64,000 nucleotides of DNA, taken from NCBI RefSeq assembly GCF_020217465.1, contig NZ_CP084115.1, positions 2,046,001 through 2,110,000 of the forward strand, in the 5' to 3' direction. Positions within the stretch are counted from its first letter, which is position 1. Each line of letters opens with the position of its first letter. The position numbers and the translations under genes were made by a program. The notes beneath the pieces were generated by a model. It saw nothing but the letters and a program-made list of their open reading frames with translations, did no database searches and was not told where the DNA came from. Positions 35,801 to 44,099 of this stretch are shown here, in pieces. This stretch comes from Cobetia amphilecti. GTDB taxonomy: Bacteria; Pseudomonadota; Gammaproteobacteria; Pseudomonadales; Halomonadaceae.

Positions 35801-36969
35801 TGTCGGATGCCCAGTTCACCGTCGACTTCGATGGCAACAGTGCCGATATCGATGGCTATCTGGTGGGTAATGATGCGCGCTGGGGCATCGATGGCGAGGC
35901 GGCGTGGCCGACGCTTGAGGACTGGACGGCGTCATTGAACCTCGACGGTGCGAAGAATCCGCTCGAGCTGCATATCGCCGGGATCGGCCGCATGCGCGTC
36001 GCGCCGGATCTCGAGATCAATGCCAGCCCCACGCTGCTCAAGCTGCGGGGCGACGTCAAGGTGCCGTGGACACGCATCGAAGTGGACCAGGTGCCGCCGT
36101 CTGCCGTGTCACCCTCCAGTGACACCATCATCATCGAGCGTCCCAGTGATGAGGACACCTCCAACCCGGCCGAGCTTGCCGATGGCAGCGATACCGCCAA
36201 GGCGCTCAACGAGGCCGGCATGGCGCTGGATGTGCGTATCGGCATCCATATCGGGCCGGATGCGCGTCTGGAGGCGATGGGGCTCAAGACCAAGCTCAGA
36301 GGCGATCTCGATGTGCGTCAGTCCAAGGGCGGCGTGCAGGTCTTCGGTGAGGTCAATCTGGTCGACGGGACCTACAAGAGCTTCGGGCAGGACCTGCAGA
36401 TCAGCAAGGGGCAGGTCTTGCTGGCCGGACCGCCTTCTAGCCCGCGTCTGAATATCGAGGCGATCCGTGATCCTGACAACACCGAGGACGACGTGACCGC
36501 AGGGGTGCGTGTGACGGGACTTGCCTCGTCACCCAGCGTCGAGATCTTCTCGGACCCGTCGATGGATGAGTCCTCGGCACTGAGTTATCTGCTGCGCGGC
36601 GAAGGCCTGGACAGCGACACCAGCAGTGACAGTGCGGTCACGTCCGCCTTGATCGGCATGTCGCTGGCGCAAAGTGGCCAGGTGGTCGGCCAGATCGGGG
36701 AAACCTTCGGCGTGCGTGACCTGAGTCTGGACAGCTCCGGCAGCGGCGATGACAGCCAGGTGGTGGTCAGCGGCTATATCGCCCCGGACCTGAAGCTCAG
36801 TTACGGCGTCGGGCTGTTCTCGCCGATCGCGGAGCTGACGCTGCGCTACAAGCTGTTCCGCAACCTGTATGCCGAAGCGGTGTCCGGCACGGCGCAGGCC
36901 GTGGATCTGCTCTACAGCTTCTCGCTGGGTCGCAGCGAGCTGGCGCCCAGAGTCGGCAAGGACAGATGA
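32806..36969 (+). CDS. tamB: translocation and assembly module inner membrane protein TamB
   Basis: 1387-residue TamB/AsmA-like bridge protein. Single N-terminal membrane anchor (about 17-42, LVIRLLIWLLVFLIGLTILL), a very long beta-rich periplasmic taco domain thought to carry lipid between membranes, and the conserved C-terminal TamB domain (about 1040-1387; GGVQVFGEVNLVDGTYKSFG, LSYLLRGEGLDSD, LSYGVGLFSPIAELTLRYKL). Two low-complexity Ala/Thr/Asp stretches (about 200-262 and 410-450) interrupt the beta repeats. Adjacent to its partner tamA. A terminator follows 30 bp after the stop. Confidence 0.93.
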   Translation: MEMLELSNPYVRRGGLVIRLLIWLLVFLIGLTILLVGGVLSPWGTGLVLDQARSRGFIDYSQASGSPLEALSLKDVSLDLPGLAVNADSLSLAWGEDCLLKGKLCLESLESSGLAITLSDSGASAEPEAESGESLNVPIVVPIPIEVRKVAIDDFALALADGSRVTFDHFHTSAALSVSTLTLGETRLVTSRFIPADAAAVQATAGTASLEGVSITPEAQQAASVVVNAQVVASQAESAAKAITDDAADVSGKTAAETTDQTAQAGRIALPEVYLPLTIEVPDLAIEDFALEGPSPYEVSRLSLALKAEGHDITLSRLEVDSRDVNADLVAQVTLKDEYPLSATLNAETLIDPVRHEKLRLSLEGSLADLEASLKADGPLAAELVASADVLDSDLPFEAHLSSERITWPFAAVTDASDDTPADAQTGAQTATQAKDGNNTSGTAAAASFTPDYSVENLALVAKGSLSGYTTTLDAIIEGRDIPRATLSLAGDGDLAHYRWQPLKIALKRGSATTRGEIHWQEGIQVAAELALDKLHPEDLLPAPTGGGQKAVRGELSGNLVASFNQPQQGPWAVDVSKLDIHGTLLERPLTLTGKLSGNADMQWDVNALELRQGQNRLSANGKIAKTITLAANIDFPALSTLMPDIAGELKGKIDASGTLDKPQLASNFTARRLQIGENRISDMALSAGVDARKRGIDDPALDIALNADDVRAGGQQIATVALTLGGFLSDHTLQFDTEMAGEMPLSRLGLTLKGGLDKAREHYRGALSPLTANTDFGDFNFDTPASFDANLAKGSVLVQPFCLSREQGGQICIAEPLSAGNDGQAVVTLEGIPLDMAQSAMPESWTIGGATGGKITASWKQGGQRWNADAELAGKLTLAGEDADGNAWSLPETTLQLALEATPDKADLDTQIRLDSAGGIGLTVSVLDPAGAGQLDGSLAIRDIDLSPYRPLVAGMTQLEGKLAGDVEVGGNLSLPSLTGPIALTGVKVQGEGLPVSLSDAQFTVDFDGNSADIDGYLVGNDARWGIDGEAAWPTLEDWTASLNLDGAKNPLELHIAGIGRMRVAPDLEINASPTLLKLRGDVKVPWTRIEVDQVPPSAVSPSSDTIIIERPSDEDTSNPAELADGSDTAKALNEAGMALDVRIGIHIGPDARLEAMGLKTKLRGDLDVRQSKGGVQVFGEVNLVDGTYKSFGQDLQISKGQVLLAGPPSSPRLNIEAIRDPDNTEDDVTAGVRVTGLASSPSVEIFSDPSMDESSALSYLLRGEGLDSDTSSDSAVTSALIGMSLAQSGQVVGQIGETFGVRDLSLDSSGSGDDSQVVVSGYIAPDLKLSYGVGLFSPIAELTLRYKLFRNLYAEAVSGTAQAVDLLYSFSLGRSELAPRVGKDR

Positions 36970-36998
36970 CACGTCAGGCCAAGTGATTGCCACAGGCT

Positions 36999-37035
36999 CA
37001 GCCCCCATCGACAGGTTCGGTGGGGGCTGTCTTGT
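36999..37035 (+). terminator. tamB terminator
   Basis: CAGCCCCCA (36999-37007) pairs with TGGGGGCTG (37021-37029), followed by TCTTGTT. Confidence 0.8.
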
Positions 37036-37118
37036 TATGGAGGGGGCGTTTCAGAGGTGCTAGTTTCGCTTATGCTTGAGAGCTCAAGCGCACGCGCGTC
37101 AGCACAAGACGCTGACGG

Positions 37119-37595
37119 TCACGCAGTGCAGCAACGCTTGATCTTCTTGCCGCTGCCACAGGGACACAGGCTGTTGCGCCCTGGCGTCAGTGTCTGCCAC
37201 TCGGCATCACCGTCGACATAACGCCAGTGATGGCCATCGTGATGAAAGCGGCTAAGTTCCTGCAATTGTTGGAACTTTCCCTGCTCGAAGAAGGTGGCAT
37301 GAAAGCGTACCATGCCGGTATCGGCGTCTTGTCCGCTGTCCAGAATCTCCAATGCCAGCCACTGCGGGCCAGCACCTTCGAGATCGGCGCGTGCCGGGCA
37401 ATGGGCCGGGTCCCAGCTGTCGATCAGGAAGTCACTCAGCGACAGGCAGAAGGCACTGTAGCGGGCGCGCATCAATTGCTCGGGGCGTTCGGCGCGGGTG
37501 ATGTCAGCATGAATCGGCTGACAGCAATCGGCGTAGCGTCGCGCCTGGGCGCTGTTGGGCTGGCAGGGGCAGATCTTGGGGGGCAGAGATGACAT
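37119..37595 (-). CDS. YchJ-family SEC-C motif protein
   Basis: 158-residue cytosolic protein with two Cys-rich metal-binding ends: N-terminal CPCQPNSAQARRYADCC and C-terminal SEC-C motif RNSLCPCGSGKKIKRCC. Between them is the YchJ-type NTF2-like domain (ARYSAFCLSLSDFLIDSWDP, WLALEILDSG, FHATFFEQGKFQQLQE). The molecular function of the family is not established; SEC-C motifs bind zinc and often mediate protein contacts. ATG 37595 (MSSLPPK) is chosen by homology; the ribosome site is weak (TAGG). Divergent from msrA with only 49 bp between starts. Confidence 0.88.
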   Translation of the reverse strand: MSSLPPKICPCQPNSAQARRYADCCQPIHADITRAERPEQLMRARYSAFCLSLSDFLIDSWDPAHCPARADLEGAGPQWLALEILDSGQDADTGMVRFHATFFEQGKFQQLQELSRFHHDGHHWRYVDGDAEWQTLTPGRNSLCPCGSGKKIKRCCTA

Positions 37596-37644
37596 TATTG
37601 AACCTATACACGATTGCACGACGCGACACAGGAGAGAGTCCGCC

Positions 37645-38283
37645 ATGTGGATAACGGAAGATAAGCAGACCATTCCTTCAGCGCAGGACAGCTTGCCAGG
37701 GCGCAGTGAAGCGGTTCGCATCAGCGGCGTTCATCACGTCAATGGCCGCTCGATTGTACCGCCGTTCGACAGTGAGTGTGAGGAGATCGTGCTGGGGCTG
37801 GGCTGCTTCTGGGGAGCCGAGCGCCTCTTCTGGCAGCTGCCGGGCGTCAAGGTGACGGCGGTCGGTTATGCCGGCGGCCATACGCCGAATCCTAGCTATG
37901 AAGAGACCTGCACCGGCAAGACAGGCCACACCGAGGTCGTGCGTGTGGTCTTCGATCCGACGGTGATCGGCCTGCCGGAGATCCTGCGGGCCAGCTTCGA
38001 GGCCCATGACCCGACCCAGGGCATGCGTCAGGGCAATGACATCGGCAACCAGTACCGCAGCGCGATCTATTACACCCGCGAAGACCAGCGCGCCATCGTC
38101 GAGAAGAGCATGGCCGACTACCAGCAGGCGCTGGACCAGTCCGGTCTCGGCCGCATCACCACCGAGGTCGCACCGCTGCGCGAGTTCTACTACGCCGAGG
38201 AATATCACCAGCAGTATCTGGCCAAGAATCCGGGCGGCTACTGCGGCCTGAAAGGCACGGGAATCAGTTGCCCCATCGGCTGA
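37645..38283 (+). CDS. msrA: peptide methionine sulfoxide reductase MsrA
   Basis: 212-residue enzyme that reduces methionine-S-sulfoxide in oxidised proteins. The catalytic Cys lies in [13 protein letters not shown] (about residue 54); [31 protein letters not shown] and RSAIYY are typical, and the recycling Cys is near the C-terminus ([15 protein letters not shown]). ATG 37645 has GGAGAG upstream. The ~40-residue N-terminal lead matches the longer E. coli-type MsrA. Divergent from the YchJ-family gene; terminator at 38357. Confidence 0.95.
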   Translation: MWITEDKQTIPSAQDSLPGRSEAVRISGVHHVNGRSIVPPFDSECEEIVLGLGCFWGAERLFWQLPGVKVTAVGYAGGHTPNPSYEETCTGKTGHTEVVRVVFDPTVIGLPEILRASFEAHDPTQGMRQGNDIGNQYRSAIYYTREDQRAIVEKSMADYQQALDQSGLGRITTEVAPLREFYYAEEYHQQYLAKNPGGYCGLKGTGISCPIG

Positions 38284-38356
38284 CAGCTCGGCAGTCATGA
38301 CAGGCAGGGCATGCCGTCATGTGCCTGTTGGTGACAGATTGCCGCTGAGAGACACG

Positions 38357-38401
38357 AAAGCCTCATGGTCGCCGCGCAGTTCACGGCCGCCATGAGGCTT
38401 T
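38357..38401. terminator. bidirectional terminator between msrA and the DAACS symporter
   Basis: AAAGCCTCATGG (38357-38368) pairs with CCATGAGGCTTT (38390-38401), with a GC-rich inner loop. Confidence 0.8.
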
Positions 38402-38463
38402 GTTCTTTCAGAAACAGCTTTTTGTCAGAAAACGCTGTCTGTCATGAGCAGCGAGGCACAGTG

Positions 38464-39633
38464 TCAGCGGTAGCGCTGTCGATCCTGCTCGGCTTCTGCA
38501 AAGCGATCGATCCACTGCACCAGGGCACCATCGCCGGTGACGTTGCACGCGGTGCCGAAGCTGTCCTGCGCCAGATAGAGCGCCATCATCAGGCCGACGG
38601 CGGCGGCATCGAAGCCCAGCAAACTCTGCAATACGCCCACCGAGGTCATCGCGGCCCCGCCGGGCGAGCCGGGCGCGGCAATGATGGTCACACCCAGTGC
38701 GGCGATGAACGGCAGCAGGGTGGTGAGCTCGGGCGTTGCCAGGGAGGGAGTGACCAGCATCACGCCAATGGCGCACACGGTCAGCGTGATGGCACTGCCG
38801 CACATGTGGATGGTTGCCAGCAACGGCACCGCAAAGCTCGCCACGGACGGCGAGATGTGATTGAGGTGCATCTGGCGCACGGTGACCGGAATCGTGGCCG
38901 CGGAAGACATGGTACCGGCTGCGGTGAAGTAGGCGGGCAGCATGTGGGCCAGCGCCTTCATGGGCGAGCGACCGGTGCTGGTGCCGCTGGTGACGTAGAG
39001 CAAGCTCAGCCACAGCCAGTGCAAGGTCAGCGCCAGCAGCAGGATCATGCCGAAGCTCTTGAGGGTATTGGCCACCGTACCGGCGATCGTCATCTCGCAG
39101 AACAGGCCGGCGATATAGAACGGCAGGGCAGGAATCAACGCCTTGGCGATGAAGCGCTCGACGATGTCACGGCCGCCGTCGGCCAGCTGGCGCATGCCGT
39201 CATGCTCGGTGGCGGAAATGCCGATGCCGAACAGGAAGGCCGTCACCAGCGCAGTGCTGATATCGGTCAGCGGCGGAATATCCAGCGTGAAGTAGGGCCT
39301 CAAGTGCTTGATGGCATGACTGACCGGCAGCTGGTCCTGTTGCACGATATGCGGCACGACCTCCAGCCCGACGATGCCTGCCAACAGTCCTGCCAGCGTC
39401 GTCGAGGCATAGGCCAGCACGATGGTCAGGGTCAGCAGACGGCCCGAGGAGCGCTCGAGACGTGCGATCCCGCTCATGATGAAGAACAGGATGATCAGCG
39501 GAATGGCGTATTCCAGCAGCTCACCGAACAGTACCTTGAAGGTCAGCAGGGCGCGGATCAGGGATTCGGGAGCCCATTGCCCCAGCAGTATGCCAGCCAC
39601 GATGCCGAGCACCAGGCGAAAAATCAGGTTCAT
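38464..39633 (-). CDS. dicarboxylate/amino acid:cation symporter (DAACS family)
   Basis: 389-residue inner-membrane secondary transporter of the glutamate/dicarboxylate:Na+(H+) family, with about eight membrane helices plus two re-entrant loops. Visible hallmarks are the Ser-rich hairpin TAAGTMSSAATIPVT, the second hairpin AAPGSPGGAAMTS and YLAQDSFGTACNVTGDGA, which aligns with the substrate-binding helix 8 (usual pattern DxxRTxxNVxGD). Here the usual Arg/Thr pair reads FGTACN, so classical glutamate or dicarboxylate specificity is uncertain. The ATG 39633 ribosome site is weak. Convergent with msrA. Confidence 0.82.
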   Translation of the reverse strand: MNLIFRLVLGIVAGILLGQWAPESLIRALLTFKVLFGELLEYAIPLIILFFIMSGIARLERSSGRLLTLTIVLAYASTTLAGLLAGIVGLEVVPHIVQQDQLPVSHAIKHLRPYFTLDIPPLTDISTALVTAFLFGIGISATEHDGMRQLADGGRDIVERFIAKALIPALPFYIAGLFCEMTIAGTVANTLKSFGMILLLALTLHWLWLSLLYVTSGTSTGRSPMKALAHMLPAYFTAAGTMSSAATIPVTVRQMHLNHISPSVASFAVPLLATIHMCGSAITLTVCAIGVMLVTPSLATPELTTLLPFIAALGVTIIAAPGSPGGAAMTSVGVLQSLLGFDAAAVGLMMALYLAQDSFGTACNVTGDGALVQWIDRFAEAEQDRQRYR

Positions 39634-39935
39634 TATCAGGCCAGTAGAGTCTTGAACGTAGGATGGGCGCGCAGTCTACCATTCTCCCTGAATCGTGACA
39701 GTGATCCGTGTCATCCTACACACCCTCATTCTGTATACCGTTATCATTTTTGTTGCTAAAACTTTGGCCGTCCTGAAGTGCATACGGTCGTAGGCAGGGT
39801 TAAAGGCTTCCCACCGGATCTGAGGGTGGGAAGGCGAGCATGGGTGGGAGAAGCGAAAAGAGGCGAGGAATGCCAGCGACAAGAAAGCCAGGGAGGGGAA
39901 AGCGTGTTGGCACCTGAGTGACGGTCACTGCAGGC
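39634..39935. other. intergenic region between YheT-like and DAACS genes
   Basis: 302 bp. The part next to the symporter start is AT-rich (39715-39775) and probably carries its promoter; 39807-39833 is a possible terminator for the YheT-like gene. A purine-rich stretch (39835-39905) has no evident gene. Confidence 0.5.
39807..39833 (-). terminator. possible terminator of the YheT-like gene
   Basis: CTTCCCACC (39807-39815) pairs with GGTGGGAAG (39825-39833); on the minus strand it is followed by CCTTTAA, a poor T-run. Confidence 0.45.
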
Positions 39936-40994
39936 TCAGTGCGCTTCGCTCTGCACCTCTGCCTGCGCTTGTGGCTTGGGCAGCTCGCTCCAGGCATCCA
40001 GTTGCTGACTGACACGACGAGCCAGCCAGGAGCTCAATCGCCCACGGCGCCACTCGACGAAGCCGACATGCCCACCGCGCTCACTGAGCTCGATACGCAC
40101 GGCCTCGGAGGGTTGGTGGAAGCGTGCGAACAGATCGCGTGGCATGAAGGGATCGTCCAGCGATTGCAGTATCAGCGTCGGCAGTTCGATCTCGCTCAGC
40201 AGACGGCCCGCCGAGGAGCGCGTGTAGTAATCACTCGCCGAGGTGAAGCCATGCAGGGGCGCGGTGACTTCGTTGTCATAGGCCCAGAAACTGTTGAGCT
40301 GGGTCAGCTGATGCGCTCCGATCGAGATGGGTAGCGGGCCATTGGCAAGCTTCGCCGCCACCTTGGCCTTCAAGCCCTTGAGCAGATGGCGCTGGTAGAG
40401 GCGCGAGAAGCCCTGATTGAGCACGTCCGCGCTGGCCGCCAGGTCCAGCGGGGCGCTGATGGCGATCGCGCCGGCCAGGTCCAGACCATCACCGCCTTGC
40501 TCCGCCACCAGCTTGAGCAGCATGTTGGCGCCCAGCGATACGCCACAGGCGACCTTGATGGCGTGCGGATAGCGTCGCCCCAGCTCGCCGAGCACCCAAT
40601 AGGCGTCTGCGGTATCCCCGCTGTGATAGGCGCGTGGCAGGCGGTTGGGAGATTGCCCGCAGCCACGGAAATGCATCATCACCGGTCGCCAGCCCATCCG
40701 GGCGGCCGCATTGAGCAGCTCACGGGCGTAGGGCGAGCTCAAGTCACCCTCAAGGCCATGAAACAGCACGAACAGGGGCGCATCGTCGCTCAGGGCCGTC
40801 GTACGCTCCCGCTTTTCATGACCGTCGCTGATGACCCAGGCGAGCTCGACGAAGTCACCATCGGGAAGATTGAGAATCTCGGTGCGTCGACTCAGGGGCG
40901 CGCGGGGCAGAAATCGGGGCAACAAGGTCTGGACATGGCGATTGCGCAGGCCAAGGGCAGGGCGAAACTCTGACGTGAAGATGGAGTGCGGCAT
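39936..40994 (-). CDS. YheT-family alpha/beta hydrolase
   Basis: 352-residue alpha/beta-hydrolase. The N-terminal FRPALGLRNRHVQTLLPRFLPR is the YheT family opening; LFHGLEGDLSSPYARELL precedes the nucleophile elbow CGVSLGANMLLK (Ser in GxSxG type), with the acid in LQSLDDPFMP and the base in ERGGHVGFVEW. The triad appears complete. Likely an esterase or thioesterase; the natural substrate is not established. Monocistronic on the minus strand. Confidence 0.88.
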   Translation of the reverse strand: MPHSIFTSEFRPALGLRNRHVQTLLPRFLPRAPLSRRTEILNLPDGDFVELAWVISDGHEKRERTTALSDDAPLFVLFHGLEGDLSSPYARELLNAAARMGWRPVMMHFRGCGQSPNRLPRAYHSGDTADAYWVLGELGRRYPHAIKVACGVSLGANMLLKLVAEQGGDGLDLAGAIAISAPLDLAASADVLNQGFSRLYQRHLLKGLKAKVAAKLANGPLPISIGAHQLTQLNSFWAYDNEVTAPLHGFTSASDYYTRSSAGRLLSEIELPTLILQSLDDPFMPRDLFARFHQPSEAVRIELSERGGHVGFVEWRRGRLSSWLARRVSQQLDAWSELPKPQAQAEVQSEAH

Positions 40995-41341
40995 GTGAGG
41001 TAGCTCCAGTGGCAGGCCAGGGCGATGACGTTGGTGGTCGGGTGATGGACATGCCCTTGATGGCGGTGGCCTGCAGCAAGATCTGACAGGAATTTCTGCA
41101 CGGATATCGTTGGCATCATTTCACTTGGCGACGCCAATCGCTAGTCGCAGTGCAGCATACGCATCGACGCCAATGGCGATAGCTCGGCCCTGGATCTCAT
41201 TGTTTGCCTGGTGCTCGGATACTCAGCCTTGAGCCACACGACAAAAAGCCGCCATCGGCACAGGGCCCATGGCGGCGTGAGGCAGGCATGTGACGGCAAG
41301 CGTCACAGCGAGAGGCTCAGACAGTGGTGTGACAGGCCTGA
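40995..41341. other. intergenic region between YheT-like gene and pepQ
   Basis: 347 bp containing the pepQ terminator (41241-41276) and the upstream region of the YheT-like gene. No gene is supported. Confidence 0.6.
41241..41276 (-). terminator. pepQ terminator
   Basis: GCCGCCAT (41248-41255) pairs with ATGGCGGC (41269-41276); on the minus strand five T residues follow. 66 bp past the pepQ stop. Confidence 0.82.
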
Positions 41342-42706
41342 TTACAGCCCCGTCGCCGGGCTGCGCGTCAGATTGAGGGCACCGTCTGGGGTGATGACCA
41401 GATTGTCCTCGATACGCACACCGCCATGCGGAGCCAGCGCCTCGACCAGCTTCCAGTCGATATGCTCACCGCGTGCATCGTTGCGCAGCGGCTCCAGCAG
41501 CATGGGGATGATGTAGCAGCCCGGTTCGATGGTGATGGCCATGCCGGTCTCGAGCACACGTGTCAGGCGCAGCATCGGGTGACCTTGCGGCGGATGACGG
41601 ATGTCGCCGGTGGTGTGATCAGGAATGCGACCCGCCACATCATGGACCTGCAGTCCCAGCAGATGCCCGAGGCCATGCGGGCAGAAGGCTGCGGTGATGC
41701 CTTGTGCGACCTGATCCTCGGCGGGCAGGGAAACCACGCCCAGTTCCCGCAGCAGCTCACCCAGCTCGCGATGCATCTCGAGGTGCAGGTCGACATAGTC
41801 CACCCCGGGCGCGAGCCTTGCGATCAGACGCTTCTGCAGCGCCTCCACGCCCTCGATCAGCGCGCGAAAGAGCGGCAGCGCATCATCGCCCGCCCAGCTG
41901 CGCGTGATATCAGAGGCATAGCCGTGCACGCTGGCGCCGGCATCCACCAGCAGGCTGTGACGAGCGGCAGGAGCCTGCAAGCCATAATGCTGGTAATGCA
42001 GGACCGCGGCATGCGCGTTGAGACCGACGATGTTGCCGTAGGGCACATCCGATTCCCGTTGGCGAGACGCGCCGAGATAGGCCAGCTGGATATCGAGCTC
42101 CGCGCCGCCTTCCATGAAGGTGCGCCGGGCAGCTAGATGGCCACGCGCGGCGCGCAGGCTGGCTTCTTCAAGACAGGCGATCTCGAATTCGCTCTTGCAG
42201 ACGCGCCCCTCGTCGAGCTGGCGCACCAGGCCGACCGGGTTGGGCAGTGCCTCAAGTTCGCTGACCACCTGCGGCTGGAGCTCGGCGATCTCGCCCAGCA
42301 GCGCCACGCGACCCTCGGGACGCTGTGGCAGTGTCGGCTTGCGCAGATGGACGATCTCTAACTGCTCGGCCCAGGGCGCAGTGTCCGGCGTCGGCAGGCT
42401 GGGTGACAGATGCCAGAAGTCATCGGGGGCATAGAGGTAGAGCGTCGGGCGCTCGCCCGGGCGAATCACCAGCCAGCTATCGCTGAGACCCGCCATCGGC
42501 ACCCAGTGCAGGAAATGGGCATGGGATTTGAAGCTGGCATCCTGATCATCGGCGAAATGCCGCTTCGGTTTGCCACTGTGCAGCACGATGGCGTCCAGAT
42601 CATGCTGCTGCATGGCAACTTCGTAGCCGGATTGCAGCGCCGCCAGATGCGCGCGGTGTGCCGCGGCGTGGGTGAGTGTCGGGTCGTTGAGCTGGCTGTC
42701 AGACAT
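41342..42706 (-). CDS. pepQ: Xaa-Pro dipeptidase PepQ
   Basis: 454-residue M24B metallopeptidase that cleaves X-Pro dipeptides. N-terminal non-catalytic domain (about 1-160), then a pita-bread fold. The metal ligands are visible: Asp in LLVDAGASVHGYASDITRSW (two Asp), His in FCPHGLGHLLGLQVHD, Glu in AITIEPGCY and the last Glu in GGVRIEDNLVI. ATG 42706 is chosen over the adjacent ATG 42709 because AAGGA then lies six bases upstream. On the same strand as, and downstream of, a LysR gene and the dpp operon, suggesting a peptide uptake and breakdown neighbourhood. Confidence 0.93.
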   Translation of the reverse strand: MSDSQLNDPTLTHAAAHRAHLAALQSGYEVAMQQHDLDAIVLHSGKPKRHFADDQDASFKSHAHFLHWVPMAGLSDSWLVIRPGERPTLYLYAPDDFWHLSPSLPTPDTAPWAEQLEIVHLRKPTLPQRPEGRVALLGEIAELQPQVVSELEALPNPVGLVRQLDEGRVCKSEFEIACLEEASLRAARGHLAARRTFMEGGAELDIQLAYLGASRQRESDVPYGNIVGLNAHAAVLHYQHYGLQAPAARHSLLVDAGASVHGYASDITRSWAGDDALPLFRALIEGVEALQKRLIARLAPGVDYVDLHLEMHRELGELLRELGVVSLPAEDQVAQGITAAFCPHGLGHLLGLQVHDVAGRIPDHTTGDIRHPPQGHPMLRLTRVLETGMAITIEPGCYIIPMLLEPLRNDARGEHIDWKLVEALAPHGGVRIEDNLVITPDGALNLTRSPATGL

Positions 42707-42781
42707 CATGTTTCCTTGCAAACGGTCGGCACGCCTGACCTGGGTGAGTAAACGTCAATGGCGTGAGGTGATGGAGAATGA

Positions 42782-42789
42782 GGGGGGGG
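42782..42789. repeat. G8 homopolymer between LysR gene and pepQ
   Basis: Run of eight G residues (plus strand) 76 bp upstream of the pepQ start; intergenic, potentially slippage-prone. Confidence 0.7.
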
Positions 42790-42836
42790 CGAGAGTGCCA
42801 CAGAATCAGTGCCTGCGACCCTCCTGCCCGGATGGC

Positions 42837-43748
42837 TCACGAGAAATGGGCTTCCAGCTGGTGCCAGAGTTCACTGACACTGTCGTGGCGCGGCACGCGC
42901 GGGCGATACAGGCGGATATGCAGACTCAGGTCCCAGCGCGGGTCACCGGCACGTACCAGCTTGCCACTGGCGATTTCCTCTGCGGCCAGCCGCTGCGGCA
43001 GCCAGCCGATGCCATAGCCCTGCAACACCAGCGCCTTGATGTTGGCCGCCTGGATATTCTCGTTCATGGTGACCAGATGCGCCTGAATCGGGACCTGAGC
43101 GAGATGCGCCATCAGCGAGGTGGCGATGACGGCGCGCGGGTGCGGGCTGATGAACGGCAGCGGATTGCGCCGCGTGCCCGGCAACTGATGACGGGGTTCG
43201 CCATCCGCGCCGGGCGCGCACAGCGGAATGAAGGTTTCTTCGCCGACCACCAGGTATTGGTAACTGTCCAGCTCAAAGCCCAGGTCCACACGCGCCTGGG
43301 GCCAATAGCACAGCGCCAGATCACATTCGCCGCGATCCAGCCCGTGGAAATAGTCGGCCGCCAGCCAGCCGGTGGCACGCAGATAGGGCAGCACCTGTTC
43401 ACGCAGCTGAAGCTGATCGAGCCAATCAGGCAGGAAGTGCGACACCAGAGACTGCGGTGCCCCCAGCGATATCTTGCTGGCTTGCTGCTGGGCCATGTCC
43501 TGCAGGCGTTCGCGTGTGATGCGCACGCGCTCGGTGATCTGCTCGCACAGCTGGAGAAACTCGTCTCCGGCGGGAGTGAGCGACAGAGGCAGGGTCTGAC
43601 GATTGATCAAGGTGGTGCCCATCTCCTCTTCCAGCAACTTGATGCGGCGGGAAAAGGTGGGCTGAGAGACATTCTGTGCATCGGCTGCCCGCGAGAAATG
43701 TCGGGTCTGAGCCAGAATGATGAAATCTTCGAGCCAGCGAATTTCCAT
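42837..43748 (-). CDS. LysR-family transcriptional regulator, HypT-like (second copy)
   Basis: 303-residue LysR regulator. ATG 43748 (MEIRWLEDFIILAQTRHFS) is chosen by family alignment; the upstream open frame adds 39 non-family residues. HTH about 4-62 (NVSQPTFSRRIKLLEEEMG). The effector domain ends with IKALVLQGYGIGWLPQRLAAEEIASGKLV-type segments that parallel the regulator at 729-1661, so the two appear to be HypT-like paralogues. It lies between the dpp operon terminator and pepQ; control of either is possible but unproven. An imperfectly centred dyad TGACCTGTTGGTCA lies at 43905-43918. Confidence 0.87.
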   Translation of the reverse strand: MEIRWLEDFIILAQTRHFSRAADAQNVSQPTFSRRIKLLEEEMGTTLINRQTLPLSLTPAGDEFLQLCEQITERVRITRERLQDMAQQQASKISLGAPQSLVSHFLPDWLDQLQLREQVLPYLRATGWLAADYFHGLDRGECDLALCYWPQARVDLGFELDSYQYLVVGEETFIPLCAPGADGEPRHQLPGTRRNPLPFISPHPRAVIATSLMAHLAQVPIQAHLVTMNENIQAANIKALVLQGYGIGWLPQRLAAEEIASGKLVRAGDPRWDLSLHIRLYRPRVPRHDSVSELWHQLEAHFS

Positions 43749-44099
43749 GTAATCGGAGTGCCTCGTCGGCCTGGGAGAAGGCCATGTCAGGAGGTCGGGC
43801 GCACATCTCTTCGGACGTGTCACACCAGAGTATCTTGGGGATGCGTCATCGGGGCCCGGTGCCACGCTGAATCTTCTTCAAGCATCGTGGGCAATGGCGC
43901 CAATTGACCTGTTGGTCAGTGACGGTTGTGCGAAATCTTGCCCACACAAAACGCGAGATGCAATCGTCAATGAGGGCAAGACGCAAGGTTGCCGATGACA
44001 ATGGCAACCTTGCGCGGTCTTTCCTTGCTAGAGGCCGGAAACGCAATGATCGATGGCGCCCATCACATCGCCGTCATCACTTTCGTCACTGCCATCACA
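43749..44099. other. intergenic region between LysR gene and dpp operon
   Basis: 351 bp holding the dpp terminator (43982-44014) and an operator-like dyad TGACC-TGTT-GGTCA (43905-43918), 157 bp upstream of the LysR start. No gene. Confidence 0.5.
43982..44014 (-). terminator. dpp operon terminator
   Basis: Perfect 12-bp arms CGCAAGGTTGCC (43982-43993) and GGCAACCTTGCG (44003-44014) around a 9-nt loop. Weak T-run on the minus strand (TCTTG). 86 bp past the last dpp gene. Confidence 0.7.

Noticed and set aside
38365-39759. A 464-codon open frame on the plus strand rich in Gln, Gly, Arg and His
   Set aside because: It lies antisense to the well-supported DAACS symporter and its composition is the usual shadow of a GC-rich membrane-protein gene.
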